The position numbers and the translations under genes are program-made. DNA of 64,000 nt from CAVRJC01 sp963721435 (GTDB lineage Bacteria > Actinomycetota > Acidimicrobiia > IMCC26256 > DASPTH01), in contig CAVRJC010000012.1 of the NCBI GenBank assembly GCA_963721435.1, forward strand, positions 682,001-746,000, read 5' to 3'. Shown one piece after another: positions 17,900 to 27,930 of this stretch. Below the pieces are notes generated by a model. It saw nothing but the letters and a program-made list of their open reading frames with translations. It did no database searches and was not told where the DNA came from. Positions within the stretch are counted from its first letter, which is position 1. Each line of letters opens with the position of its first letter.

Positions 17900-18235
17900 A
17901 TGGCGATCACGGAGATCGAAGCCGACGATGCCGCGGAGCGGGCCGAAGCGGGCGCACTGGTGCTCGACATCCGTGAGCCCGACGAATGGTCCGCCGGTCA
18001 CGTCGACGGCTCGGTGCACATCCCGATGGGGGAGCTGGGCGCGCGCCTCGACGAGTTGCCGGCCGACCGTCCGATCGTGGCCGTGTGCCGGTCCGGGGCG
18101 CGATCGGCCGCCGTCACCGAGGCCCTCAGCGGCCGGGGCTACGACGTCGTGAACCTCGTCGGTGGGCTCCAGGCCTGGTTCGCCGTCGGGCTCCCGCTGG
18201 TCGCCGACGACGGCCTCGCCGGGTCGGTCGTGTAA
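17900..18235 (+). CDS. Single-domain rhodanese-like protein
   Basis: A 111-aa rhodanese: LVLDIREPDEWSAGHVDGSVHIP (about residues 20-42), active-site loop VAVCRSGARS with the persulfide cysteine (about 68-76) and VVNLVGGLQAWFAVGLPLV at the end. ATG 17900 gives MAITEIEADDA. It is likely a sulfurtransferase or redox-sulfur carrier; the partner is unknown. It lies 8 bp after the IclR gene on the same strand. Confidence 0.85.
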   Translation: MAITEIEADDAAERAEAGALVLDIREPDEWSAGHVDGSVHIPMGELGARLDELPADRPIVAVCRSGARSAAVTEALSGRGYDVVNLVGGLQAWFAVGLPLVADDGLAGSVV

Positions 18236-18284
18236 ACCCGCCCTTCATCCGATCCTCAGGATTCCCTCAAGAACGAGCGACACA

Positions 18285-18569
18285 ATGGCAGCGATGTCCC
18301 AGCGCAGGAAGCTCAGCACGAAGGGTCGCCTGATCGCCGCCGGGCTGAGCATCGGCGCGGCCGGAGTGCTCGCCGGCGCAATGGCGATCAGCGACCACAC
18401 CGCGAGCGCGTCGCCGCCGACGGTCGCGAACGACGCCGGGCTCTCGAGCCCGAGCGCGACGCCGTACACACCGTCCCAGCAGACGCCGACGCAACCGACG
18501 CCCACCCAGCCGACGCCGACGCAACAGACTCCGACGTTCCAGCCACACACGCGTTCCGGCGGGAGCTGA
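18285..18569 (+). CDS. Small membrane-anchored protein with PT-rich tail
   Basis: A 94-aa protein: basic N-terminus, one hydrophobic segment LIAAGLSIGAAGVLAGAMAIS, then a low-complexity tail of TPTQP units. No family is recognised. Its TGA overlaps the ATG of the ferric-reductase-like gene (TGATG), so it is probably a coupled accessory subunit. ATG 18285 or 18294 could be the start. Confidence 0.6.
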   Translation: MAAMSQRRKLSTKGRLIAAGLSIGAAGVLAGAMAISDHTASASPPTVANDAGLSSPSATPYTPSQQTPTQPTPTQPTPTQQTPTFQPHTRSGGS

Positions 18570-19117
18570 TGCCGAGCCACTTCTGGTGGTACACCGCGCG
18601 CGCCGGCGGGCTCGTCGCGTGGGGTCTCGTGCTCGCATCGTGCCTGTGGGGGCTGCTGCTCGCACTGCGCGTCGGCGGGCGCCGGCCCGGTCCCGCGTGG
18701 CACCTCTCCCTGCACCGCTACCTCAGCACGCTCGCGATCGCGTTCCTCGTGGTGCACCTCGTCGGGCTCGTCGCCGACACGTTCGTCACCTTCACCCTCG
18801 TCGACGTGCTGGTGCCGTTCTCGACGTCGTGGCACTCGCTCGCAGTCGCGTGGGGCATCGTCGGCATGTACCTCCTCGTCGCGATCGAGATCACGTCGCT
18901 CCTGCGTCACCGGATGTCCAACGCCGCGTGGCGGGGCATCCATCTCACGAGCTACGTGGTGCTCGTCGTCACCACGGTGCACCTGCTCACCGCCGGCACC
19001 GACGCGAAGAGTGTCCTGCCGGAGACCATCGCCATCGCCATCGGGGTCGTAGTCGTGTTCGGCGGCGGGATGCTCATCACCTGGCGGAGTGCGCCCAAGG
19101 TGCGGCCGGTAGCCTGA
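18569..19117 (+). CDS. Ferric reductase-like transmembrane domain protein
   Basis: A 182-aa membrane protein with about five to six helices and the histidine pattern of haem-binding ferric-reductase domains: SLHRYLSTLAIAFLVVHLVG (about residues 46-65), WHSLAVAWG (about 87-95) and WRGIHLTSYVVLVVTTVHLL (about 124-143). No FAD/NAD domain is attached, so it resembles MsrQ/YedZ-like haem membrane subunits. It probably moves electrons across the membrane together with the coupled PT-tail protein. Confidence 0.78.
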   Translation: MPSHFWWYTARAGGLVAWGLVLASCLWGLLLALRVGGRRPGPAWHLSLHRYLSTLAIAFLVVHLVGLVADTFVTFTLVDVLVPFSTSWHSLAVAWGIVGMYLLVAIEITSLLRHRMSNAAWRGIHLTSYVVLVVTTVHLLTAGTDAKSVLPETIAIAIGVVVVFGGGMLITWRSAPKVRPVA

Positions 19118-19121
19118 ACCG

Positions 19122-20756
19122 GTGACTGGCGAGTTCGATCGCGGCGCGGCCGTGCGCCGGCTGCGATCCGACGATTTCGACGTCCTCGTCGTCGGTGGCG
19201 GCATCACGGGAGCGGGCGTCGCTCTCGATGCGGCCGCGCGCGGGTTGCACACCGCGCTCGTGGAACGCAACGACTTCGCCGCCGGTACGTCGTCGAAGAG
19301 CTCGAAGCTGGTGCACGGCGGCTTCCGCTACCTGCAACAGCGCGAGTTCCGGCTGGTCTACGAAGCGCTGTACGAACGGCAGCGCGTGCTCGAGAACGCC
19401 CCTCACCTCGTACACGTGCTCCCCTTCCTCGTGCCGGTGCTGCAGCACGGTGGTGTGATCGATCGACGGCTCGCACGTTTGCTGGGAACCGCGTTGTGGG
19501 CGTACGACGTCACCGGGGGGCTCCGAATCGGCAAGCGTCACGCGCGCGTGTCGATCGACGACGCGGTCGCGCACATGCCCACGCTCGCGCGCGAGCGCTT
19601 GGCGGGCGCGTACGTCTTGTACGACGCGCAAGCCGACGACGCCCGTCTCACGCTTGCGATCGCGCGTACCGCCGCGACGCGCGGCGCGGCACTCGTCAAC
19701 TACGCGCGCGTCGTCGAGTTCCTCAAGCAAGGTACGCGCGTCGTCGGCGCGCGCGTGGATGTGGACCGCGATGTGATCGACGTGCGGGCGCGCTGCGTCG
19801 TGAACGCGACCGGCGTGTGGGCCGACGACGTACGCGAGCTCGACGAGGGTGTGCAGGCCGCGTCGATCCGTCCGGCCAAGGGCGTGCACATCACGCTGCC
19901 GTGGGACAAGGTCCGCAACGACATCGCCGCCATCGTCCCGGTCGCGGCCGACGGCCGCACCGTCTTCGTGGTGCCGTGGGGTGACTTCAGCTACGTGGGG
20001 ACCACCGACACCGAGTACGACGGCCCGCTCGACGATCCCGCGTGCACCGCCGACGACGTCGCGTACCTGCTCGGCGCGCTGAACGGCATCGTGCGGGAAC
20101 CCCTCGGGCCCGACGACGTGACCGGCACGTGGGCAGGGCTGCGCCCGTTGCTCACGGGCGCGCGCCGGGCCCGCACCGCCGACCTGTCCCGCCGGCACAC
20201 GGTTCGGGTGTCGGCGAGCGGCGTGGTCACCGTCACCGGCGGCAAGCTCACGACCTACCGGAGGATGGCGGCCGACGCGGTCGACGCCGCGGCCGAGCAG
20301 ATCGGAGATTCGGTCGGCTCCGGGCCCGGACGGAAGGTCGGACACTCGCCCACCAAGCGGCTCGAGCTCTTGGGCAGTGAGGGGTTCGAGCCACCCGCTC
20401 CGAACCTCGAACCGGCCGATCACGACCACCTGACCGGTCGGTACGGCAGCGAGGCCGGCGACGTGCTCGACCTCGTGCGCGCCGATCCCACGCTCGGCGA
20501 GCCACTGGTCCCCGGGCTCCCGTACCTCAAGGCCGAGGCCCGGTTCGCCGTACGACACGAGATGGCCCGCACGCTCTCCGATGTGCTCGACCGCCGCACA
20601 CGCGCGCGCCTGCTCGCACGGGACGCCGCCGCGGATGCCGCCGCCGACGTGGCCGCGCTGATCGCGCCCGATCTCGGGTGGTCGGACGAGCACACTGCCG
20701 CGGAAGTCGCGGCGTACCGCGCGTCGATCGCGCTCGAGCGCGAGCAGTCCGCATGA
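19122..20756 (+). CDS. glpD: Glycerol-3-phosphate dehydrogenase, FAD-dependent
   Basis: A 544-aa protein with N-terminal FAD-binding VLVVGGGITGAGVALDAAARG (residues about 24-44), SSKLVHGGFRYLQQREFRLV (about 60-79) and ATGVWADDV. The DAO fold ends with the GGKLTTYRRMA motif, followed by the GlpD C-terminal domain. It oxidises glycerol-3-phosphate to dihydroxyacetone phosphate and feeds electrons to quinones. The start is GTG 19122. A loop near 20314-20336 (SGPGRKVGH) is weakly similar to the palindromic repeat but too diverged to call. It overlaps the next ATG by 4 bp. Confidence 0.92.
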   Translation: MTGEFDRGAAVRRLRSDDFDVLVVGGGITGAGVALDAAARGLHTALVERNDFAAGTSSKSSKLVHGGFRYLQQREFRLVYEALYERQRVLENAPHLVHVLPFLVPVLQHGGVIDRRLARLLGTALWAYDVTGGLRIGKRHARVSIDDAVAHMPTLARERLAGAYVLYDAQADDARLTLAIARTAATRGAALVNYARVVEFLKQGTRVVGARVDVDRDVIDVRARCVVNATGVWADDVRELDEGVQAASIRPAKGVHITLPWDKVRNDIAAIVPVAADGRTVFVVPWGDFSYVGTTDTEYDGPLDDPACTADDVAYLLGALNGIVREPLGPDDVTGTWAGLRPLLTGARRARTADLSRRHTVRVSASGVVTVTGGKLTTYRRMAADAVDAAAEQIGDSVGSGPGRKVGHSPTKRLELLGSEGFEPPAPNLEPADHDHLTGRYGSEAGDVLDLVRADPTLGEPLVPGLPYLKAEARFAVRHEMARTLSDVLDRRTRARLLARDAAADAAADVAALIAPDLGWSDEHTAAEVAAYRASIALEREQSA

Positions 20757-22255
20757 TGCGACGGGCGATCGTGTTGAGCGTGCTGCTCGCGATCGTGTTC
20801 ATCGTCACACCCGCGACAGCCTCCGCGAAGAAGCGCGCGACGCCGACCACCACCACGACCACGACGTGGCCGCCGCTCCCCGCGAGCAGCACCACGGTGA
20901 CCTGGGCCGACTGTGGGTCCGGCTTCGAGTGCGGGACCCTCTCGGTGCCGGTCGACTGGCGCTCGCCCCAAGGCGAGCAGCTCTCGCTCGCGCTGGTGCG
21001 CCATCGAGCCGAGGGGCCCGACCCGCGCGTCGGTGCACTCGTCGTCAACTACGGCGGCCCGGGGCAGGGCGGCGTCGACTACCTGCCACGCGTGTGGTCC
21101 CGCATCCCCGCGCCCGTGCGCGCCCGCTTCGACATCGTGTCGTGGGATCCGCGTGGCACCGGTGCGTCGCGGCCCGTCGATTGCGTCGACGACGCGTCAC
21201 TCGACGACTCGATGAACCTCCCCGCGGTACCCGACACCGCGGAGTCGCTGGCCGCAGTGCGCGCGTACAACGACATGTTCGCCAAGGGGTGCTCGGCTCG
21301 CTCGGGCGCCTACGCCGGGCAAGTCGGCACCCGCAACACCGCGCGCGACCTCGAGGCGATCCGGCGCGCGCTCGGCGAGCCCAAGCTCACCTATCTCGGC
21401 TACTCGTACGGCACCGTGGTCGGCGCGACCTACGCACAGATGTTCCCGTCGACGGTACGGGCAATGGTGCTCGATGGGCCCGCCGACTGGTGGGCGCCGC
21501 GGCTCGACTACGTCTATGCGCAGGCGCAGGGGTTCAAACAGGCACTCGACACGTTCCTCGCGTCGTGCGGGCCGACGTGCCCGGCCATGCTCGACGGGCT
21601 CATCGCGCGCGTCGCGTCCGATCCGTTGCCCGCGTCGTACGTGCGCAACGGAGTGACGCGCGCCGGGGTACTCACCGGCGGCGCGCTCGAGACCGGCGTC
21701 GTGTCCGCGCTGTACGACCTGCGCGCGTGGCCCACGTTGACGAGCGCGTTGCGGTCGGCCGCGGTCGACGGCTGGGGCGGCCCGCTGCTCTCGTTGTCGG
21801 ACCAGTACTTCCAGCGCTCGACCGACGGGACGTACTCGTCGATCATCGAGTCCAACGCGGTCATCAACTGCGTCGACCATCCCGAGCGGGTGGCGCCGTC
21901 ACCCGCGCAGGAGCTCGCGGACGTGACGCGGCTCCAGGCCGCGCTCCCGCCGTGGGGCGGGAACTGGGCCGTCGCCGGGTGCCCGGGCATGCCGCTTCCG
22001 GCCAAGGGCGACAAGCTCGGCGACGTGCAGGTGAAGGGCGCGCCGCCGATCCTGATCGTCGCCACCACCGGCGACCCCGCAACGCCGTACGCGGCGGCCC
22101 AGACGTTCCTCAGCCGCATCGCGGGCTCGTCGCTCCTGACCTTCGAGAGCACGGAGCACACCGCCTACGGCAGCGGCCGCAGCACGTGCATCGACGACCA
22201 GGTCGACCCCTACCTGCTCGACCTCGTCATGCCTGCCGCGGGAGCCCGCTGCTGA
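20753..22255 (+). CDS. Secreted alpha/beta hydrolase, tripeptidyl-aminopeptidase-like
   Basis: A 500-aa exported hydrolase. The signal peptide spans residues 1-25 (MRRAIVLSVLLAIVFIV, then a TATASA-like end), followed by a Thr-rich linker. The α/β-hydrolase core has NYGGPGQGG (oxyanion), DPRGTGAS, nucleophile elbow GYSYGT (about 220) and the C-terminal TAP-like segment with TTGDPATPYAAA and EHTAYG holding the acid and histidine. The family includes Streptomyces Tap and mycobacterial Rv2223c-type proteases. It acts outside the membrane, trimming peptides. Confidence 0.87.
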   Translation: MMRRAIVLSVLLAIVFIVTPATASAKKRATPTTTTTTTWPPLPASSTTVTWADCGSGFECGTLSVPVDWRSPQGEQLSLALVRHRAEGPDPRVGALVVNYGGPGQGGVDYLPRVWSRIPAPVRARFDIVSWDPRGTGASRPVDCVDDASLDDSMNLPAVPDTAESLAAVRAYNDMFAKGCSARSGAYAGQVGTRNTARDLEAIRRALGEPKLTYLGYSYGTVVGATYAQMFPSTVRAMVLDGPADWWAPRLDYVYAQAQGFKQALDTFLASCGPTCPAMLDGLIARVASDPLPASYVRNGVTRAGVLTGGALETGVVSALYDLRAWPTLTSALRSAAVDGWGGPLLSLSDQYFQRSTDGTYSSIIESNAVINCVDHPERVAPSPAQELADVTRLQAALPPWGGNWAVAGCPGMPLPAKGDKLGDVQVKGAPPILIVATTGDPATPYAAAQTFLSRIAGSSLLTFESTEHTAYGSGRSTCIDDQVDPYLLDLVMPAAGARC

Positions 22256-22610
22256 CGGCGAAGGTGCCGCGCGCGTCGACGGGGATGCGTTCCCGGCCGA
22301 CGAGGAGCTCGCCGATCACGTGATCGGGCGTCTCCCACTCGAGGTCCAGGCCCACGGGCACCCGCTCGGCGCGGTCGGACACCTGCGCCTCCGCGGGGTC
22401 GTCGTAGCGGAGGCCGAACGCCTCGAGCCCGAAGCCCCAGTGCTCATCGGGGGTCTCGCACACCAGCTCGGCCCACAGCCCGTCGGCGCGGACCTCGAGC
22501 AACGCGCCCTTGGGCAGTGGCACGTCGTCGTCGTGCACGAGCACGAGTGCGCCGGCGACGTACAGCTCGGCGCGGTATGTCGCGCGCGCGTCACCGAGCG
22601 ACAGCTCCAC
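22227..22610 (-). CDS. Hypothetical protein, about 127 aa
   Basis: Not recognised. It is acidic and β-rich (AELYVAGALVLVHDDDVPLP, GLWAELVCETPDEHWGFGLEA), without membrane segments or cysteine motifs. Only GTG 22610 is a standard start, but the frame stays protein-like upstream (ITPASWRLEFAQADG) to the mdh stop at 22667. It may therefore start at a CTG or ATT near 22664 and be coupled to mdh. The 3' end overlaps the TAP-like gene by 29 bp in convergent orientation. Confidence 0.6.
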   Translation of the reverse strand: MELSLGDARATYRAELYVAGALVLVHDDDVPLPKGALLEVRADGLWAELVCETPDEHWGFGLEAFGLRYDDPAEAQVSDRAERVPVGLDLEWETPDHVIGELLVGRERIPVDARGTFAVSSGLPRQA

Positions 22611-22666
22611 GGAGCCGCGCGTGCCGTCGGCCTGCGCGAACTCGAGCCGCCACGACGCCGGCGTGA

Positions 22667-23662
22667 TCAGCCTCCGAGCAATCCGAGCGCGCGCACTTCG
22701 TCGCGCTCGTCGACGAGCTCCTGCGTGGTGATCGCGATCTTCCCCAGTGCGAACTCGCCGTGCTCGATGCCTTCGACGATCGAGGTCGACGACCCGGTGC
22801 TGCGCACGGGAAAGCCGAACTGCAGTCCCTCCGGAGTGCCGTACTCGCCGTGGCTCGCGACCGCGAGCGAGTGCCAGTCGTCACCGGGCGTCGCGAAGTG
22901 CACGCTGCGCACGGAGCCGATCGCCGCGTGCGCGGCCGACGCCGCCGACGACGCGCCACGCTTCTCGATGACCGCGGCGCCGCGCTTCTGCACCGTCTCG
23001 AGGAACTCGCCCTGCAACCACGCCGTGTCGGTGATCACCTCGGGCACGGGGCGCCCGCCGATGCGCGCGTGCGCGTAGTCGGGGAATTGCGTCGCCGAGT
23101 GGTTGCCCCAGATCGCCATGTTGGTGACCTGCCCGTGGTGCACGCCGGCCTTCTTGGCCAGCTGCGTCTTGGCCCGGTTCTCGTCGAGGCGGGTCATCGC
23201 GAACCAGCGGTCGTCGGGGACGTCGGGCGCATTCGAACGCGCGATGAGGCAGTTGGTGTTCGCAGGGTTGCCGACCACGAGCACGCGCACGTCACTCGCG
23301 GCATGGTCGTTGATGGCCTGACCCTGCGGCTTGAAGATGCCACCGTTGATGGAGAGGAGGTCGCCCCGCTCCATGCCCGCCTTGCGGGGCACCGACCCGA
23401 TGAGCAGCGCCCAGTTGCTGCCGTCGAACGCGGTCTTGAGGTCGGCGGTGGGCTCGATGCCGACGAGCGTGTCGTGCGCGCCGTCCTCGAGCTCCATGAC
23501 CACGCCTTCGAGCGCGCCCATGGCCGGCTCGATGTCGAGGAGACGGAGGAAGACGGGCTGGTCGTCGCCGAGCAGCTCGCCCGCGGCGATGCGGTGCACG
23601 ATCGCGTACCCGATCTGCCCTGCCGCGCCGGTCACCGTCACATGCACAGGTGTCTTTGCCAT
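22667..23662 (-). CDS. mdh: Malate dehydrogenase
   Basis: A 331-aa NAD-dependent malate dehydrogenase of the cytosolic/Thermus-like class. It has nucleotide-binding VTGAAGQIGYAIVHRIA (residues about 9-25), PRKAGMERGDLLSING (about 90-105), GNPANTNCLIA (about 128-138), the catalytic aspartate in TRLDENRAK and the catalytic His in IWGNHSATQFPD (about 184-195). It oxidises malate to oxaloacetate in the TCA cycle. ATG 23662 gives MAKTPVHVTV. The isocitrate dehydrogenase and the J-domain gene lie upstream on the same strand. Confidence 0.94.
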   Translation of the reverse strand: MAKTPVHVTVTGAAGQIGYAIVHRIAAGELLGDDQPVFLRLLDIEPAMGALEGVVMELEDGAHDTLVGIEPTADLKTAFDGSNWALLIGSVPRKAGMERGDLLSINGGIFKPQGQAINDHAASDVRVLVVGNPANTNCLIARSNAPDVPDDRWFAMTRLDENRAKTQLAKKAGVHHGQVTNMAIWGNHSATQFPDYAHARIGGRPVPEVITDTAWLQGEFLETVQKRGAAVIEKRGASSAASAAHAAIGSVRSVHFATPGDDWHSLAVASHGEYGTPEGLQFGFPVRSTGSSTSIVEGIEHGEFALGKIAITTQELVDERDEVRALGLLGG

Positions 23663-23672
23663 GGGGGCGAAA

Positions 23673-24473
23673 CTACCCCGCGGGTTGCGCCTCGGCAGAA
23701 GCGATGACCGCGAGCAGCGCCTCACGCGCCTCGGCGAGCTCGGCGATCCGGTCCGCCGCGCCCGCGCTCGCCGCGCCCTGGTCGGGGTGGGCGAGGCGGA
23801 CGAGCCGCCGGAACCGCTGTTGGACGTCGTCGCGGTCGATGCTCATGTTCCCATGGAGGCCGAGCACTTCCATCGCCCACCGCCGCTCCGACGGGACGCC
23901 GCGCCACTCGTCGCCCGAGGGTGCCGCCGCGCCGTTGCCATTGGGGACCGCGCCCGGGAGCGGCGGTCGGATACCGGGACGACCCTCGAACAACCGGCGG
24001 ACCTCGAGGCCCTCGGGCATCACGCCCGGGCGGGCGATGGCCGCCTCCACGAACCGCAGCGCGACCTTGCGCCCGGTCGGGCCCATCCACGACGCGGCCA
24101 TGATCGCGCCGATCACCTGGGGCGCGGCCGGGCCGTGGCGGTCGAGCTCGAGCACCGGGATCGTCCAACCCTTTTCGACATCCGCGGCCATGATGCGATG
24201 ACGTGACAGGTCGAGCCCGTGGGTGTCGGTCTGGAGCCGGTAGCGCAGCGCGATGTTCGGCACCGTGAGCCCGTTGCGGGCGTCGTACACCAGCCGGTCG
24301 AGCGCGTCGTACTGCTCGTCGTCGAGCCCACCTACGTGCTCCGCGACGACCGCGCCGATGAGCACGCCGCCGAAGGCGGCACCGTTGGTGGGCAGATAGC
24401 CGTCGTCGACGGCCACCCGACGGGTCGGCATGTGCCGACGCGTGTGTCGGATGTTCAGTTCGGCGAGCAGCAC
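23673..24473 (-). CDS. C-terminal J-domain protein of unknown role
   Basis: A 266-aa protein. The last 70 residues form a J domain with the HPD signature (RRLVRLAHPDQGAAS). The first 170 residues match nothing I recognise: they contain LPTNGAAFGGVLIGAVVAEHVGG, an AAFGGVL-like turn and MAASWMGPTGRKVALRFVEAA. A Gly/Asn/Pro linker joins them. It is a likely DnaK co-chaperone for a dedicated client, with no dnaK or grpE nearby. It lies between icd and mdh, 10 bp from each. Confidence 0.7.
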   Translation of the reverse strand: MLLAELNIRHTRRHMPTRRVAVDDGYLPTNGAAFGGVLIGAVVAEHVGGLDDEQYDALDRLVYDARNGLTVPNIALRYRLQTDTHGLDLSRHRIMAADVEKGWTIPVLELDRHGPAAPQVIGAIMAASWMGPTGRKVALRFVEAAIARPGVMPEGLEVRRLFEGRPGIRPPLPGAVPNGNGAAAPSGDEWRGVPSERRWAMEVLGLHGNMSIDRDDVQQRFRRLVRLAHPDQGAASAGAADRIAELAEAREALLAVIASAEAQPAG

Positions 24474-24482
24474 GCTGGCTCC

Positions 24483-26712
<2,230 letters not shown>

Positions 26713-26802
26713 GCCCTGACTCCCGAGCTCGTGGAATTCTGAAAGAACGGCCTGCGACGCTACCGCACCCCGCGCACGGCTCCGCCGTCGAGGTCGCTCG
26801 GC

Positions 26803-27033
26803 TCAGCCCGGGATCAGCACCACGATCAGGAGCACGACGAGGTAGATGGCGAGGAGCGCCCCCGCCCACCACCAGAAGGTGGCACGGGAGAACGGACCGG
26901 GCCGCCCGTCGATCCCCGCGAGCGTGAGCCCGCACGATTCGCAGCGGGTGGCGGCGGTCGCGACCGACGCGCCGCAGAGCGGACAGACCGACGGTGTGTC
27001 AGGAGGTGGCGACGGAGTGGGCTGCGCGCTCAC
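26803..27033 (-). CDS. Small zinc-ribbon membrane protein
   Basis: A 76-aa protein: a Pro-rich start, a four-cysteine zinc ribbon CPLCG…CESCG (residues about 17-35) and a C-terminal helix FWWWAGALLAIYLVVLLIVVLIPG. Function unknown. GTG start. It lies between folD and icd. Confidence 0.65.
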   Translation of the reverse strand: MSAQPTPSPPPDTPSVCPLCGASVATAATRCESCGLTLAGIDGRPGPFSRATFWWWAGALLAIYLVVLLIVVLIPG

Positions 27034-27045
27034 TGGGAAGGGACT

Positions 27046-27903
27046 CTAGAGCGCGCGGCGCTCAGCGGCTTCGATGGCGTTGCGGAACAGCATCGCGATC
27101 GTGGTCGGGCCCACGCCGCCCACCCGGGGAGTGATCGCGCCGGCGACCTCCTCGCACCGCTCGTCGACATCGGGCAGGAGCTTGCGGCCCTCGTAGCGCA
27201 CGCCCCCGCCGACGACCACGGCCCCGGGAGTGATGTGCTCGGGCTGGAGGATGCCGGGGACCCCTGCTGCCGCCACCACGATCCCGGCCCGCTTCGTGTA
27301 GCGCGGCCAGTCGGGGATCCCGGTGTGCACGACGGTGACGGCCGCGTTCGCAGTCGGCCGCTTCTGCGAGAGGAGCAGCGCGAGCGGGCGCCCGAGCGTG
27401 GTGCCGCGACCGAGGATGCACACCTCTTTCCCTGCGATCGGGATCTCGTAGAACGCGAGGAGCGCTTCGATGCCCGCGGGCGTCGCGGGCACCGGCCCCG
27501 GCATCATCAGTGCGAGCCGGCCCATGTTCACGGGGTGCATGCCGTCGACGTCCTTGTCGGGATCCATCTCCATGATCGCGGCGTCGAAGTCGATGTGCTG
27601 CGGCGTGGGGTGCTGCACGAGGAAGCCGTCGACCGCAGGATCGTCGTTGAACGTGCGCACCGCCGCGATCACGTCGGCTTGGGTCGCATCCTCGGGCAGG
27701 TGGATGTGCGGTGACGCCCACCCGAGCTCCTGGGCCTTCTGCATCTTCATGCCGACGTAGCGCGCGCTCGCGCCGTCGTCGCCGACGAGGATGGTGCCGA
27801 GCCCGGGCGTGTGCCCGTTCTCGACGAGCTTCTCGCTGCGTGGGATCAGATCCTCGAACACCGCGTCGGCAACCGGTGCGCCCGGCATCATCTTGGCCGC
27901 CAT
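27046..27903 (-). CDS. folD: Methylene-THF dehydrogenase / methenyl-THF cyclohydrolase
   Basis: A 285-aa bifunctional FolD. It has SARYVGMKMQKAQELG with the catalytic Tyr…Lys (residues about 50-65), VDGFLVQHPTPQHID (about 90-104), DVDGMHPVNMGRL (about 119-131), cofactor loop ILGRGTTLGRPLALLL and the C-terminal TPRVGGVGPTTIAMLF. It makes 10-formyl-THF, the cofactor used by PurH and PurN encoded directly upstream. ATG 27903 has AGGTGAG a few bases before it; an in-frame TTG lies one codon earlier. Confidence 0.95.
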   Translation of the reverse strand: MAAKMMPGAPVADAVFEDLIPRSEKLVENGHTPGLGTILVGDDGASARYVGMKMQKAQELGWASPHIHLPEDATQADVIAAVRTFNDDPAVDGFLVQHPTPQHIDFDAAIMEMDPDKDVDGMHPVNMGRLALMMPGPVPATPAGIEALLAFYEIPIAGKEVCILGRGTTLGRPLALLLSQKRPTANAAVTVVHTGIPDWPRYTKRAGIVVAAAGVPGILQPEHITPGAVVVGGGVRYEGRKLLPDVDERCEEVAGAITPRVGGVGPTTIAMLFRNAIEAAERRAL

Positions 27904-27930
27904 CAACTCACCTGTTCCCTTCCTTGGGCG

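Noticed and set aside
20314..20336. Possible degenerate GSVPER element in glpD
   Set aside because: Four or more mismatches in the 20-bp core; kept only as a remark in the glpD entry.
20370..20425. GGGTTCGAGCC in glpD resembling a tRNA T-arm
   Set aside because: No acceptor stem, D-arm or anticodon arm is present around it, and it lies inside a conserved coding region.
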